This document shows, one piece after another, positions 23,163 to 36,207 of a stretch of DNA of 64,000 nucleotides. Origin of the DNA: Cryptomeria japonica (lineage: Eukaryota > Streptophyta > Pinopsida > Cupressales > Cupressaceae); contig NC_081405.1 of NCBI RefSeq assembly GCF_030272615.1, positions 161,020,694-161,084,693 on the forward strand, written 5' to 3'. Made by a program: the position numbers and the translations under genes. Positions within the stretch are counted from its first letter, which is position 1, and every line of letters starts with the position of its first letter. The notes beneath the pieces were generated by a model. It saw only the letters and a list, made by a program, of their open reading frames with translations, was not told the origin of the DNA and did not search any database.

Positions 23163-24879
23163 CTAAAGAAAAGAAGTTGTTTGAACCAAAGGTGGCAAGC
23201 CATTCCAGGAATTCTCCCAAAATAGCACACTTTCACCATTGTGAACCTCCCAAGAGACATAACTTGTTATAACTTCTTGAGATGATACCCAAAATTTCCA
23301 GACAACTGAGCCCTTTGGTGGATCTAGGATGGAGATAATGTGAAGAGGATTAGAAGAGTCCAAATATTTCTCTTGCATAATCTTACACCATTTCGTATTT
23401 GGATTAGTAAACATTTGTCATACAAGATTCCCCCCAAAAGCTATGTTCCTCTTGGAAAGATCCTACAATCCTCCTCCCCCACCTCCTTTAGAGATATTAA
23501 AGGTACCTTTTTTTCCTCTGTTTTGTTGTCCCTCCAAAGAAAATCTCTAATCAATTTTTTGATCTGGTGGATGACTCCACTAGGAGCTTTATTTACTGAC
23601 ATATAATAATTGGGAATAGCTGCTAACACTGATTTGCTAAGCAAAATTATGCCTGATAAAGACAACCAACGAACTTTCCATGTTTATACTTTGTTCTTAA
23701 TTCTTTCAATAATAGCCTTCCAATAGGAGATTTTGTTGGCTCCCACAAAAAAAAGGATGCCTAAATAAGTGGATGGCAATGTCTCCTGAGGAAAACCCAG
23801 AATTTTCACAATTTTTTTGGTTATAACTAAATTTGTGTTAAAGACATATAACTTTGACTTTTGGGCATTGACCTCATGTCCTGAAACTACCATATAAAGA
23901 TCTAATGTTTTTTATTTGCTTGGCCTCCTGGACATTCGATCTACCAAATAAAAGAGTGTCATCCGTAAATAAAGAATGTGTAACTAAAATTAAAGTACTT
24001 TCAATGTGAACCCCCAACCAATCCCAATGATCACTTCTAACCTTGATAATTCTACTTAAGGCTTTTGCCATGATTATGAACAACAAGGGAGATAAGGGAT
24101 CCCCTTGTCTGACTCCTTGTGTAGCAACAAAGAACCCAGATGGAACACCATTGATTATGATTGAGAAATGAGCACTTGTAACACATGCTCTAATCCATTT
24201 ACACCATTTCTCATCAAAACCAAATCTTCTCAAATTTTTAAAAAGGAAAGACCAATTAAGCTTATCATAAGCCTACATCGTATCAAGCTTGGTTACAAAT
24301 TTTGGTGTATGAGATAAATTTAGCGAATGCAAAACCTCATGAGCCACTAATGCCCCTTCCATGGTCTCTTTTATAGGCACAAAACCACCTGGTTCAGGAG
24401 AAATGATTTTGGTAATAAGTTTCTGCAACCTCAAATATATTGCTTTAGTGAAAATCTTATACACAGTATTACACAATGAGATGGGCCCTAAATCTGCAAA
24501 CTTTTTAGGCTCCTTGATCTTAGGAATGAGAGAAATATTAGTGGTATTGAAGTTTTTAAGAATAGAGGCACTCATTCTAGACTCTTCCATAACAGCCAAA
24601 AGTTCAACAGAAATAACATCCCAACACTTTTGGAAAAAAGAGAGTTGTGAACCCATCTAGCCCCAAGGCCTTATCTGGAGGAAGAGAAAACACTTTCTTA
24701 TTAACTTCTTCTATAGTGAAAGATGCTAGTAATGCTTGATTATCTTGATCCAATAATATGGAAGGGACAACATCTAGCAACTCATTATCCTGACCCTCTG
24801 CTGGGGATAAAGAGGGAGGAGGGGCAAGTAGATTCATGAAGAATCTTACTCCCTCATTTTGAATACCTTTTGCATCCAA
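23163..24879 (-). pseudogene. LINE-1 reverse transcriptase
   Basis: Typical L1 RT motifs occur in order: FTIEEVNKKVFSLPPDKALG, then LISLIPK-like ISLIPKIKEPKKFADLGPIS, LCNTVYKIF, a broken KAYDKLNW region, GVRQGDPLSPLLFI and the catalytic FTDDTLLFG (about 23950). The two Asp residues are present, while the residue before them is Thr instead of the usual Ala. Downstream, VNAQKSKLYVF, LGFPQETLPSTYLGI and ISLKEVGEEDCRI are the thumb/connection. At least four frame breaks or stops split it. Confidence 0.85.
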
Positions 24880-25245
24880 GATAATGTTTCCTTAAGATTC
24901 ATCCTAAATAAAAAATATTGTATTAGCTTCTCTTTTCTGCTTTGCTGACATATGAAAGAACTTGGTGTTCTTATCCCCTTCTCTGAGCCATAATTCTCGA
25001 GATTTTTGTCTCCAATACTCCTCCCTTTTGCTAAGTTCTTCCCATTATTCTTGGACAAGCTTTTTCTTATTATATGTATTTGAGTCCAATCCATTAGAAA
25101 TGATATGCTCGTTCACTTCAAATAGTTGTTTTTCAACAATTTCTTTTTATACAAAAATGTTCTTGAATACTTTCTTGTTCCAAATCTTAATCTACGCTTT
25201 GACATGTTGCATTTTCTTATGGAATTGGAACATCTTAGTACCAAA

Positions 25246-26033
25246 CTAAAATGGATCACTAACCCACCACTGCCTGATCAGCAAGTGAAAATGAGGATGG
25301 CAGAACCACATACTTTCAAACTTAAAGGAAGGCTTGTGACTCCTAAACGACAATGTTGAATCTTTCTTTATGGACAGCTCAATGGGAAAATGATCTAATC
25401 CAGAAAAAGCTAGGATTTGTGACTGAAAATTGAAGTCTTGAATCTTCCAGCAATGCGAAATAAGAAATCTATCTAATCTCTCTACAATTTGAAGGAAGCC
25501 AAGCCGTCTATTAGTCCATGTAAAATTACCATTTGTAGGAACAATATCAATCAAATCATTGTCATTTATAAATTCAGCAAAATCTTCCATAGTCCTGATA
25601 GGGGGCCATATTCCACCCTTTTTTTTTAAACTAACGAAGTTATTGCATTAAAATCACCACCCAATAACACATTTTGTCCTACATACTAGTAAATAATGGA
25701 AGTAAGAAGCAACCATGTCCTTTTCTTATCTTGTGTAGAAGTAGGGCCATAAACATTCAGCAGGATGAAAGTCAAATCAGAATGTTGAATTTGATTGAGC
25801 TGCCAGTTAACTCCTTGCTTATAAACTTGTCCTACCACTGTTTTTGGATTCCATAATACTGTGAGACCACTCGAGGCACCTACTCCCTTACTGTGTGCTG
25901 ATTTCCAATGTACCCAATTAGCTATTGAATTCTGATAATTTTCATTTGACAATTTTGTTTTCTGAAGAATAACAACATCCGCTTGAGAAGAGTCAAGCAA
26001 CTGCTTGAATCTCTTCCTTTTGTTAAAAGGCAT
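25246..26033 (-). pseudogene. LINE-1 apurinic/apyrimidinic-like endonuclease
   Basis: The exonuclease-endonuclease-phosphatase fold is recognised from NKRKRFKQLLDSSQADVVIL, ILLNVYGPTS, GGDFNAI and FAEFINDNDLIDIVPTNGNF, with FTWTNRRLG and a late SGLDHFPI (SDH-type) motif. The conserved Glu of the LQETK motif is Lys here (LQKTK), a change that would disable metal binding and is a single G-to-A step. A frameshift lies near 25.6 kb. In L1 elements this domain nicks the target DNA. Confidence 0.8.
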
Positions 26034-26045
26034 TTATGCCTCTAA

Positions 26046-26335
26046 AATTCGATGAAATAATTCTCATTTATTTAGAGGAGAACTCTTAGTTCTCCTTGTT
26101 ACTCTTCTTGAAGGTGTGAACATCTCATCAATAGTAGACTGAACCCCAGCTTCAACTTCCTCCTGTACTTTGACACTCTTAGGTTTTCTACCTCTTTTCT
26201 TGGGTGTTTTCTTCACTACACTGAAATTACAAGGAGTTTAAGAAATTGATAGTGTTTGAGAAAAATCAAACCCATCCTTGATTTGATCATCTTCCAACCG
26301 AGAAAAGTTAAGTGGTGGTGTGCATGGATTATTAT
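26046..26335 (-). pseudogene. C-terminal tail of LINE-1 ORF1
   Basis: Just upstream of the endonuclease, one minus-strand frame reads DDQIKDGFDFSQTLSIS, a stop, then KKTPKKRGRKPKSVKVQEEV and PSRRVTRRTKSSPLNK before a stop. The basic KKRGRKPK is AT-hook/NLS-like. The position directly before ORF2 suggests the ORF1 end; the DUF4283/zinc-knuckle part is missing. The call rests on position and composition only. Confidence 0.45.
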
Positions 26336-29300
26336 TAATAGAGATTTATTATTTATTGATGTTTATTTCATGAATTTGTATTTAATTGATGATTTTATAT
26401 TATAATTATTATTTTGTGGTCTAATGTTTAATTGAATATTTATTATTTGAGCTTTTAATTTATCAAATTATTTATTTATTTATTACTAGTTGAATATTTA
26501 TGCTTGTCCGTACATTTACTTATTTATTATCCATTTTTCTTATTTGTATATTGTTTATTTATCTATTTATCTTCTTTATTGATTACTATTTATTTATTTG
26601 TCTTGTGGTTTAATTTATTTGTTATTATTTATGTACCTACCCCTTGTCATGATTGGCCCTCGTGGGAGTTGTGATTGTGAGGATATTATTATTTAATTGT
26701 TTGTTTATTTATTTATATTATTTATGGTTTTATATTTAATTGGAGCATTTATTTAGATTGCCTTTGATTTATTTTATTGGGCTTTGATTTATTATTATTG
26801 GTTATTATATTATTGCATTCTCTTGTTACTAATTGAATAATTAAATATTATGTTTATACCTACTTTATTATTTTATTGGTTGAGATTTGGGGGTAAGTAA
26901 AATATTATTTTATATTCTTACCTCTATTTTTGGAAGGGGGTTGGTATAGAATATAGTTTATTGGAATATATGATTGGCTGGTATTCTTATATAGTTTTTG
27001 AATGAGATTTTATTTATTGACTTTTTGAGCATTTGTTGTGGGGAACTTCTGACTTGATTTTTCTGCGACTTTGGAGAATTTTCAATGTTGTTGGAGATTT
27101 TGGTTTTGATTTGGACCTTGGTTGGATTGTTGAAGCTTGTTCGATTTTTGGGAATTGGATTGCTCATCATTAGCTCTCTTTTGGCATAACTTCTATTGTC
27201 CAGGTCGATTGATTTTGTCTCTTTGCGCATTTCATTTTCTAGAAAAGATATATCTTCTTCGTGCTTGAATGTTTTATGCAGGCTTGAGAGAAATAATATC
27301 AAGCATGGAATGTTGTATAATTATGTTATATATATTGAGGATTAAATTGTATATGTATCTTTTTTATTTATTTATCCGCTTGGTAATTTATTGTGAATGG
27401 CTCTGTGATTATTCTGTGAATGCTTTGGTTTGTTGTGAATTCTCATCTTGGTCTAGGAAGAGTGAGTTTGTTTTCCATTCTTTCATGTGTGTTCGAAATT
27501 ATTTTTTTCCCTGTTCGTAGCCTTTATTTTGTTACCTAGGTGTTGATTCTTTGATTTATGTTGCGAGTTCTTGTAGCATTTGGGAATAAATTTTATGTCC
27601 ATACTTGGTTGATTGTTGATATTTTTACTTTATCCTTTTGATATATTCGTTATTGTGTCTCTCCTGGATTGGTTTCAAGTCATAATTTATGCCTTAGTGA
27701 ATCTTCTGAGTCATTTGTAAGTCTTTATTTCTTCTTTTCTGAGTTCTTAGTTCGTGTCGTATATGCGCTACAAAATTGGTTGTATGTGCTAAAACATATA
27801 TTGTATGAGTTGTTTAATCTAGTATATGTGTCACTCTGAAAAGTAGATGCACTGTTATGTTAGGCCAATGTGCCATTATAATCAGTAGATGCACTGTTAT
27901 GTTTATGAATGCACTAATATGTTCTGCAAATGTGCCATTCTGATTGGTGGATGCGCTAAACTACTGTATATATGGGTCTTTGATCATTTAGTCAATCCCT
28001 CATGCATTTTTGGATTTTGTCTTGTACCAGAGGCATTTTGTGATTGTCTTGAGTTTTCTCTAAGATGTTTATGGTTCAATGTCATTCATTTTATTATTTA
28101 TTTGTGCTCCGGCAAGATGTTTTGTGCCTTTCTATTGAGGTTTGTGCATATAAGTTGATTAGCTCTAGGAAGAAGGAGAATGCCTTGTTGTTGAGGTTGA
28201 TTGTAGATGAGCTCCAATGGGATGGATTTGCCTCTCGCTCTTGGGGATTGTATTCGCATATTATTGAGTAAGATGGTGTATGCCTTATTCTTTCTTATTG
28301 TTATACTTTTGATGGTGGAGGCTCTTGTTTTGGCATGTTGGCATTATAGTTCATTGTTATGCTTCAAATGTGGATCTGTGATGTTGTGATTGTGGATTTA
28401 CTTTATTGGAGCCTTCATGATGTTATTGTGATTTATTTTTCACCCTAAGTTATTGGTCCATGGATAGGGAGAGTGGTCTCTTGCATGTGTAGTACCGGGG
28501 TCATGAGCAATAGGGTTCTAAGAGGTTCTTTGTAAGGATGCTTAGGGTCTAGACCTATTATGTAACCACATAAAGCATTTATCTTTAATTTAAAAATGAT
28601 AAAAATTTGATTAGTGGGTTGGGTAATTAGGATTCACCTAATAAATATAATGAGTTTGGTTTTGGTTCCCCACCTCATAGCCCTTGAGTGGAGACTCGGG
28701 ATGAGCTTGGGAAGAGTGTGGAGATGGTAAACCAAACTCCCTTTATTTCTCATAAGTTTAGATGGCTCCACATGTCTATCAGGGGAGCGGGTGGATATCT
28801 CAATGTTATATTTGTATCCCTTCTTTGTGAAGATATCATGTGATGAAACTCTTTCCCTATGTGTGTCCATGATCCTTATGCCTTGATTGTTGGTATACCT
28901 TTGGGAGTTTATTGATTTATGATTGGCCTTGTGATGTGATTTGGTTCATTGCTATTTGACTATTTATCTCTTGTGGATGTCATGTTAAGTCCCTTGGTTG
29001 TTAGGTGTTAGCCTAGGTCTAGAGTGTTAGTTGGAACCTTGTGTCATTTCCTAGCATAGAGGGTGGTTCCTTATTGGCTCCACATGGTCAGGTGTTTTTT
29101 ATTCCTTCTTCCATTGGGATATTCTTCATTAGAAGCTAGCGTGTGTGGATGTGGATTTTATTTTCTCTTCATATGGATGGATTCTTGGAGCTTATTCTAT
29201 GTAATTTAGATTGTAATTATGTATCTTATGTCATGAGGAAATATTTTATGTACCATGTAATCATATGTGATAGGACTTGTAGTAGGTTATTGTTGTAATC

Positions 29301-30008
29301 ATTGTAACACTTATGTTGTAATTGGATATTCATTATGTATGTAAAGAAATAATTGAATGAATGAGTAATGTTGTTAGATTATCTTATTTATATTTATGGA
29401 TGTAAAGAGAATGTTAAATGAACATATTAGCATTATGGTAGATGTTCTTAATAGAAATGATGCTATTCCCTATTATTGGTTTTTCTTGAGTATGAATATG
29501 CATGAGTGGTTTGTAGGAAAGTATGGTTAACTTAAAGGAAAATAATTAGGTTTACTTTATATGATGTTTCCATAAAAAAGATGCTTCATGTTAAATGATT
29601 TTGAAAAGGGAAATAGGAACATTTGGTTTGGTGCTTTAAAATGAATTCGAGAGTTAATGGGAATATGTAGGATTTCCATTGATAGTTCATAATACTCATG
29701 TAGGAACTAAATTTAATGTGTGTTAATGGTATCATGATTATGGATATGCTTATGTATTATTATTAGTTAAGTAATGGCGTTGAGGTACCCTACGGATGGA
29801 TAGTTGTTGTATTGTTATTTCATCTTGCATATTACGTTGTTAAGAATATGATTATGTTTAAGATGTTTATGCATTCATATAATGTTATGACTAATGCATA
29901 TGAGTACTTGTATCATTATGTGTGGCATTAGTGAATGTTTAAAAAAAATTATCACTATTTGTTAGTTAGATTAGTTATTTTCTCTAGGGTATTTTGGCGG
30001 GCATTACA
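26336..30008 (+). mobile_element. Family X long LTR, second copy, plus strand, 5'-truncated
   Basis: It ends TTTTCTCTAGGGTATTTTGG then GCGGGCATTACA (end 30008), matching the end of the X solo LTR at 52.2 kb. Long collinear similarity in opposite orientation to 52.2-52.7 and 58.7-61.4 kb is visible: GGGTAAGTAAA...ATTCTTACCT at 26.89 kb, the GGGTGGTTCCTT...CCACATGGTC block at 29.05 kb, and AAGTAATGGC.TTGAGGTACC at 29.77 kb. Comparison with the complete copy suggests that 0.5-0.6 kb of its 5' end is missing where it meets LINE-1. No PBS, gag or pol follows, so it is a solo or truncated LTR. ORFs inside it are chance. Confidence 0.7.
27765..27965 (+). repeat. Degenerate short tandem repeat (TATGCGCTAAA type) in LTR X
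   Basis: TATGCGCTACA, TGTGCTAAAAC, GATGCACTGTTATG (twice), ATGCACTAATATG and GATGCGCTAAAC recur at irregular intervals of about 20-45 bp. The same motif cluster, in reverse orientation, lies at 59.92-60.13 kb in the other X copy. Confidence 0.6.
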
Positions 30009-32828
30009 ATCACCTAGATGTAATAAATGAAAAGAATATTATTTGTGATCATGATAAATGGGTTCTTATGAAATATGGATCAATGAGATTCACTCAAAAG
30101 CTACCTATTAAATCCTAATAACCATCACATAATTTTACACGTTATGAAAAAATAATACCACCACTTGATAAGATTTTTTTTTTTTTTTTGAATTTTAAAC
30201 TTGATGATTGATAGGAGAAGCAAACCAATATCTTCATATTTGATGAGAGGTGTTGTGTTTCTAAGCAAGTATAGTTAGGCAACTTGAATTGTATTGGAAA
30301 GAGAAAGATTTGTGATAACATTGGTGAAAAATTCAATACCACATTCAATAATAGTGGATTTATCTATTATAACCTAATCATCCAATCGTATCAATTTATG
30401 AATGACATTACATTATCAATCTATTGTTGATTAAGAGTTTAAGTGTGAAAAAAATAGTGTTGTATTTTTAAATCTACCCCATTTTGGATGTTTTGTACCA
30501 ATCCATATCACCTATTGAGTTATTTCTAATTGATGTGTCCAATGTGATAGTTTTTTTCCACAATGGATTGAGGCAACACTTTCTAGCAATTAGTAGAAAT
30601 TGACAATTTAATATTTGTTATTGGTGTCCTATGTGAAGATTTTTCCAAATATGGATTGATTCCAATTGTAAAAAAAAATCGCAAGAATTTTAGTCTGGTT
30701 GTAACAAATTTATACATCACATAAACCTATATTAATATCAATAGTACCACCATAGGTTGATATAAAAAGAGTAGGTCATTAAAGGAGAGTTACATATTCT
30801 CAAATATAAAAGATTGTAGATTTCAATCTAGAGAAAAGATTACAAAAATGAATAAAAATAGATAAATGATCCAATAGTGTTCTTATTTGATAATCATTCA
30901 TTTTTCTACCATTTCTTGAACTAAATTTATTTAAAGTCCAATCCAACTTTTCAAAAAATATTTTATACTCTTTCATTTTTGCACCAAGTATGAATGCCCT
31001 TGGTAAAAAAAATTCATGAGAGTGACAATTGTTAAAATATAATTAATCTCCTCTTCAATTTTGAGGTAAGTCTAGCACTACCCTATTTTCCTTATGAGAA
31101 TAAAATATTATTGAAGTCCCCCTACTGATTAAATTTTCAAGAATTAGAAGACATACAATGTTAGTTGATTTAAAACCTCTTAGATCCATCCCTTTATATT
31201 TCAACATCTTCGACTCAAGGAGTATCAACGACATCTTATCTTGAAATTTTAGAGAGTACAAATTGATGATTATCCCCAAAGTAAAATTTGATTATTTTGA
31301 ACTTTGTATTTACAAGCATAAATGTATAAGTGTAAATATTTTTAAGACTTTGAAGACTTTATTTGAGGTCCCAAAATTCTACATATTTTGAATTCGATTT
31401 CATATCTTTGTATGTTTATTGTAGGAGGAGCAAGTCGACTTACATTTCAAAGATCAAATCTTTTAGAAACAAATTCTTTTGGGGAAATCTCAAGCCCCTA
31501 ATTTTCATGAGAGACTTTCATTAGCTTGGTGTTTGAATAGGATGTGTTTAGAATCTAGCATTATACATCCACAACTCTTGCTTCATTGTGTTTCCTACGT
31601 GAAGGTATTGGAAATGTTGGAAGTCTTATTATCCATTGATTATTTTATGTATTTGTTGGAATTGAGACTCTTACAGTCTACATATATTACATTTGTGACT
31701 ATTTTTTTCATAGAGTTGCAATTTCATTTTCCATAATTTCAACTCTTCTACATTTTTTTGTACCTTATAATAATTTATTATTAAATCCTTTAGACTGGTT
31801 CTTATTCAATTAATATTGTGTCTACCTGGGGTTTATGATGAGCTAGGCAGGAGTTAATTATAGTTTCTTTCTCATAGGTTATTCAATAGAGGAAAGTCAT
31901 ACAAGATGCATCTATAGAAACATATTGTGAATTAAACACAAGGTCCACCATTGTGTGAAATAAATTCTATGATACTTGCATTTGCATGTGCAATCCATAA
32001 TATTAGGTGTATAGATGTTGCATACTTTTTTACATTTTGTGTAGTTATGCTTGTTAGTAGTCTCAAATAGATCCATGTTTTATTAAGTATTAATATATCT
32101 TGTTTTTCATAGGAAGTTTTAGTAGATACACTGGATAGAGTTACCTTGGGATACTAAAGGGCTTGTGTTAGCTTGTGTTCTCCTAACTGGAGTAAGATCA
32201 CTTCCATTACTTTCCTTTGTATTTATTAAGATCAAAAGGATTATGTAGGATACACTCTGTTAATGAGAAGTTCCTATTTTTTACTTTATAACTATGTAAT
32301 CTTTGAAAATTTCTTTCATTTTTCTCTTCATCTCACAATTCAAAATGTTGATGTTGTGTTTCTATGGCATAGCCCAACATTTTATTAAGTGGATCTAAAA
32401 GCCTTCTAGTTTCTATTTAAGAGGAATGTACACTAGATAGATTGTAGTGGACATACTTGACAAGATATCAATACTATTGATGGATGTTGCATCTGAAAGG
32501 AACATATACATGATAAGTTGTGTCAATTCAATTCCTACCTTGTACAATATACATATGTTAGCATAGTATACTAATATATATATTTAATAATATATACATA
32601 TACATAAAACACTCTTAGATATGTCCTAGCATATGGTTGGTGCAAAATGTCATGCACTCATCTCGATAGGAGTTCCCAATGAGGTAACCGAATGTCCTAA
32701 ATGAAGGCTCATCAAATTATCGAATAGGGATGTAACTCTAGGAAAATGTTGGCACTATATGTGTAGCAGAAGTTTCTCAAGCCTTGTATCATTGCATTAA
32801 ATAAATGTTAAAACTAATAAAGCATAAT
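30009..32828. other. Non-coding AT-rich host sequence left of LINE-2
   Basis: No recognisable protein was found. A 74-codon minus-strand ORF near 31.06-31.28 kb reads KFQDKMSLILLESKMLKYKG and GFKSTNIVCLLILENLISRG. It has some coding character but matches nothing I know. LINE-2 target-site logic makes this the left continuation of the sequence at 48.58 kb and beyond. Confidence 0.45.
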
Positions 32829-32841
32829 AATACAGGTAATG
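32829..32841. repeat. LINE-2 target-site duplication, left copy
   Basis: AATACAGGTAATG here is identical to 48570-48582. The two copies bracket LINE-2. The ATG of the first LINE reading frame lies within this copy (32839-32841) and so comes from the target, not the element. Confidence 0.9.
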
Positions 32842-34516
32842 AAAAAATCTAGGAGATTAGCCCCTGACATCAATCCCACTCTGCAAGTTTCAAATTTCAA
32901 ACCCCTTCCATTCATGGTTGACTTTGCTAGTGGGGATCTTCCCCCAGTGCCTATGGACCCTTCTTTAGACTCTGCTAGTGGGGATCTTCCCCTAGTGCCT
33001 ACGGACACTACTTTGGACCCTGTGATGCTAACACTGTCTATCACATCCCCTCCTAGTCCCACAGTGGATTCTCCTTCCGGTCCGGTTGTGATTCAACTTG
33101 ATGGTTCTAATTCAGAGAGCTCTCTAGTCACGCCCATGGTTTCTAATCCTATACCCAACATGTCAATTGTTCATGATAAGAAAAATAACACTGAACCTCC
33201 TATCGATAACACGAATCTCAAAGGCTGAAAAATGTGTTGGTTGGAAACACTGAGACTGTGGACCCCAACATCATTCTCGTCTACTAGTAAACTGAGGAGG
33301 GAAGGTCTTTAGAGCTCCCTGACATTGTTCTTGACTGTATTTTGCACAACATGGCTAATACTCTGGTGGAAAAATTATTCTCCATGCTCCCCACGGTGGA
33401 GATGGTTAAAAAATGGGTCAAGGACAAATGGAAATTGAAAGGGAGTGTTTCTGTTAACACCATGCCTGGAGCCCTCTTCCTCTTCAAATTCACTATTGAG
33501 GAGGATGTTTCTCTTGTCCTTTCTGGTTGTTGATCCTATGGTTGAAACAATCTTTCCCTTTGTCGATGGAAGGTTGGTTTTGACCCAGCGGCTGATTTAC
33601 ATAAAACTGCTCTGGTTTGGGTTCGGCTCCCGGGGCTCCCCCTTGAATACTGGGATGACTCCATATTTAAATGGATTGGGAATTTATTTGTTCATTTTTT
33701 TGGTGTCGATGAGATTACCAAAACCAAATTGTGCCTAGTCTATGCTTGATATTATGTTCAAGCTACTATGAGCATGAACCTCCCCAACTTTATAACCCTC
33801 AAATCCAGACTAGGTAGCCAGACTCAAGCCCTTGTTTATGAAAATGCTACCCTTTTCTGTCAAAAATGCTGAAAAGTTGGGCATATTATTTCTCAATGCA
33901 ACGCTCTGGCTCCCTTGCCTCTTAATCTTAAGAGCCTGGCCCTGGATGAAAGACCTATGTCAAATGTTCCTCCCATACATAATTACCCGATTGTGGGGCA
34001 TGTTATGTCTCCTACTTCTGGCCCGGATGTGCCTCCCCTACAGTTAAGGACCTAGTTATGGAAGAATACCCCTTTGTTGAGAGTATTATCAACCTTCTCA
34101 AATCCCCTGCAAAGAATGTGGATGAGGCCTCTAAATTAGCCCTAAAGGAATAGTGCATCTCTTCAATGGATAGCTCAATTTCACTGGTTGATCAACTGGA
34201 AGATGGTGAGATTGTGAGGGACCCCATTATTGCCTCAGAGACGGCTCGCTCCCCGACGGTGTTATCTCATCACACTCCACACTAGGGTATCCCCTTTCCT
34301 AGTGCACTTGGTGCATCATCCAATGGTTGCAACACTCCTACTGATGATGGTTGGATTACCTAGAGACACAAAACTAGGAGTGCAAAGCTTGATGTGGGGA
34401 TCGACCTTAAAGTGGGCCGACCATCACAAAGACTATCGAGATAGAAGGAAGCAGCAAGGGATACTGCCAATGGTAGGCAGCGGACCTTGGAGACATCCAT
34501 AAAAGGTAAGAAATGA
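32842..34516 (+). pseudogene. LINE-2 ORF1 (DUF4283 and zinc-knuckle RNA-binding protein)
   Basis: The N-terminus is Pro/Ser/Asp-rich with a duplicated SASGDLPLVP-type segment. A DUF4283-like core follows, from MANTLVEKLFSMLPTVEMVK through WKLKGSVSV, PGALFLFKFTIEEDV, then in a shifted frame ALVWVRLPGLPLEYWDDSIF and ITLKSRLGSQTQAL. The zinc knuckle is FCQKC-stop-KVGHIISQC: all CX2CX4HX4C ligands are present but one spacer codon is TGA. The C-terminus reads RHKTRSAKLDVGIDLKVG and ends IKGKK-stop. ORF1 proteins of L1 elements bind LINE RNA. At least two frameshifts and several stops are present. The 5' border coincides with the TSD, so some ORF1 N-terminus may be missing. Confidence 0.75.
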
Positions 34517-34574
34517 AGGTCCTCTCATGAAATATGAGGGGCCTCAACAACCCCCAAAAGAAATATTCTCTTAA

Positions 34575-34579
34575 GAATT
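34575..34579. repeat. Target-site duplication of the gypsy chromovirus, left copy
   Basis: GAATT directly precedes the 5' LTR and is repeated at 42464-42468 after the 3' LTR. Confidence 0.9.
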
Positions 34580-36167
34580 TGGTGCAGGAGCACCCCTCCA
34601 AGCTCTCCCTCTTTCTTTTTTTTTTGGTATTATGCTTCTTTTGAAGCCTTTGTATATAAAATAATGAGCCATGTGCTCATAGGTCCTAGTTAGGGTCCTA
34701 GTTGTGGTTTTAAGGGTTATTAGTCAAGGTTGATATTTTCTTGAAAATGGAGGGTATGTGTGTCTTTGTGGTGTTTAGGGGTCCTTTATAACATGGTGGT
34801 GTCCTTAGGTTGGCCCAATGTGGGTTTAGGAGTCATGAAAAGCAACATTGAGAAAGTTGCTCAAAAGTTGCATGACAACTTTTAAAAGTTGTCAAGCAAC
34901 TTTTCCACCAGGAGGTCTAAATCCTTAGTTTGGCATGGACAACCCTAATGTGGGCACACAAACTGAGGCAAAGGTGGTATAAGTATTTTCAAACCCTAAT
35001 TGGATGGGTTGGATGTCAGAGATTGTATGGCTCAAGCAAACTGAATTGACTGTGATTGTTTTATTGGTTACCAGTCAGTTTGAATGAAGCTACCGAGCAA
35101 GTTAATGGATTGATTTGCATGCAAAACTATGTGAAATGTCTTCTATGGTGTAGATATCTTCATTTTGAGTAATTAGATTAGGTTTTTATTTGCAAGTTGA
35201 GTGTGTTTGTAAATAGTTTGTGAATTGCAGTCTCATTGTCCAGTTTTGGACTGGATTGTGCAAATGAAGTCTTAACTCCATTCCCCATTGTGGAATCACC
35301 ATGAAACCATTGGGAATGGGAGTGAAGACCCTGTACTATAGTCCCATGCAAGTAGGGCCCTTGGAAATGCAAGAATGCCAAACAAAGACCCACTCCTAGG
35401 CGAGACTAGACAGTGCCCGGCTAGGAGAGGTCAAATTGCAGAGGCCTTGAAGAGCCAGGTTGGTAAGAGGAGAGTGCATCCTTTGGAGGAAGTGTAGAGG
35501 AGTGAGTGAAGCATCATTAATGTGAAGGAGGAGCCTCCACCAATCCAAAAAAGGTGGCTAAAACTCAAAACACTCACTATGACCCAGGCAGACCCTAAAA
35601 ACCCTCACAAAACCCTTGAAAACCTTAAAATCCACCTAGGACAGTGTACAGACACTTGGAGGCCTAAAACCTAGAAAATCCTTGAGTCCTTGCCAAATGA
35701 ATGGTAGTCCATTTTGGGAGATTGGGTTGTTTGTGCTTCATTTGTGAGAGGGAGCCCTAAAGGACCGGGTAGGAGGCCTAATTGGTCCTAATCCTTGTAG
35801 CCCTATTCGTAGGCAAAAACACAAAATAGTGAAATCGGTAAGGGGTTAGAATCTTGAAACCTCTTGAGAGCATATTAATAGGTGTAAAGACCATGAAATA
35901 GACCTAATACAACTTTGCTAAGACCTTGGAAGGCATGGAACAAGCTTAGCCCTTATTAGCCATAGTAAGGGGTTTTGAGTCTCATGAGTAGGTGAGACCT
36001 TAGGAGAAGCATTGCAACTCATTGGTGGGTGGATTGGGCAAGGTCAGGGGATTCCTCAAGCAAAGGAAGTCCTAGAGACCCTAGGGTGTGAGGAGAACAC
36101 CAGGTGATCCAAGAGAAGGATCCAAGAGCATAGACTAGGCTAGTCTATCCCTAACCCCATCCCATCA
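34580..36167 (+). repeat. 5' LTR of the gypsy chromovirus
   Basis: TGGTGCAGGAGCACCCC...ACCCCATCCCATCA. It aligns end to end with 40866-42463. The main length difference is a GCAAAAATT insertion present only in the 3' copy near 41155. ORFs inside are chance. Confidence 0.9.
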
Positions 36168-36170
36168 GAT

Positions 36171-36182
36171 TGGTATCAGAGC
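36171..36182 (+). promoter_or_regulatory. Primer-binding site, initiator tRNA-Met type
   Basis: TGGTATCAGAGC lies three bases after the 5' LTR end (CA at 36166-36167). This is the usual plant LTR-retrotransposon PBS complementary to the 3' end of initiator tRNA-Met. Confidence 0.9.
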
Positions 36183-36207
36183 AAGTGAAAGACTTGTTGG
36201 ACTGTGT

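Larger units (their letters stand above)
19740..26335 (-). mobile_element. LINE-1 copy (L1-type non-LTR retrotransposon), minus strand, 5'-truncated
   Basis: On the minus strand the order is the C-terminal tail of ORF1 (26335-26046), endonuclease (26033-25246), RT (24879-23163), zinc-binding RVT domain (about 23150-22600), a solo-LTR insertion (22586-21131) and RNase H (20974-20331). The 3' UTR continues to roughly 19.74 kb. The 5' border abuts an X-family LTR and ORF1 is incomplete, so the copy is probably 5'-truncated, as is typical of LINEs. No target-site duplication could be identified with confidence. Many stops and frameshifts make it inactive. Confidence 0.8.

Noticed and set aside
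35178-35393. ORF present in both gypsy LTRs (also 41455-41688)
   Set aside because: Same reason: LTR sequence read in an open frame. No known domain.
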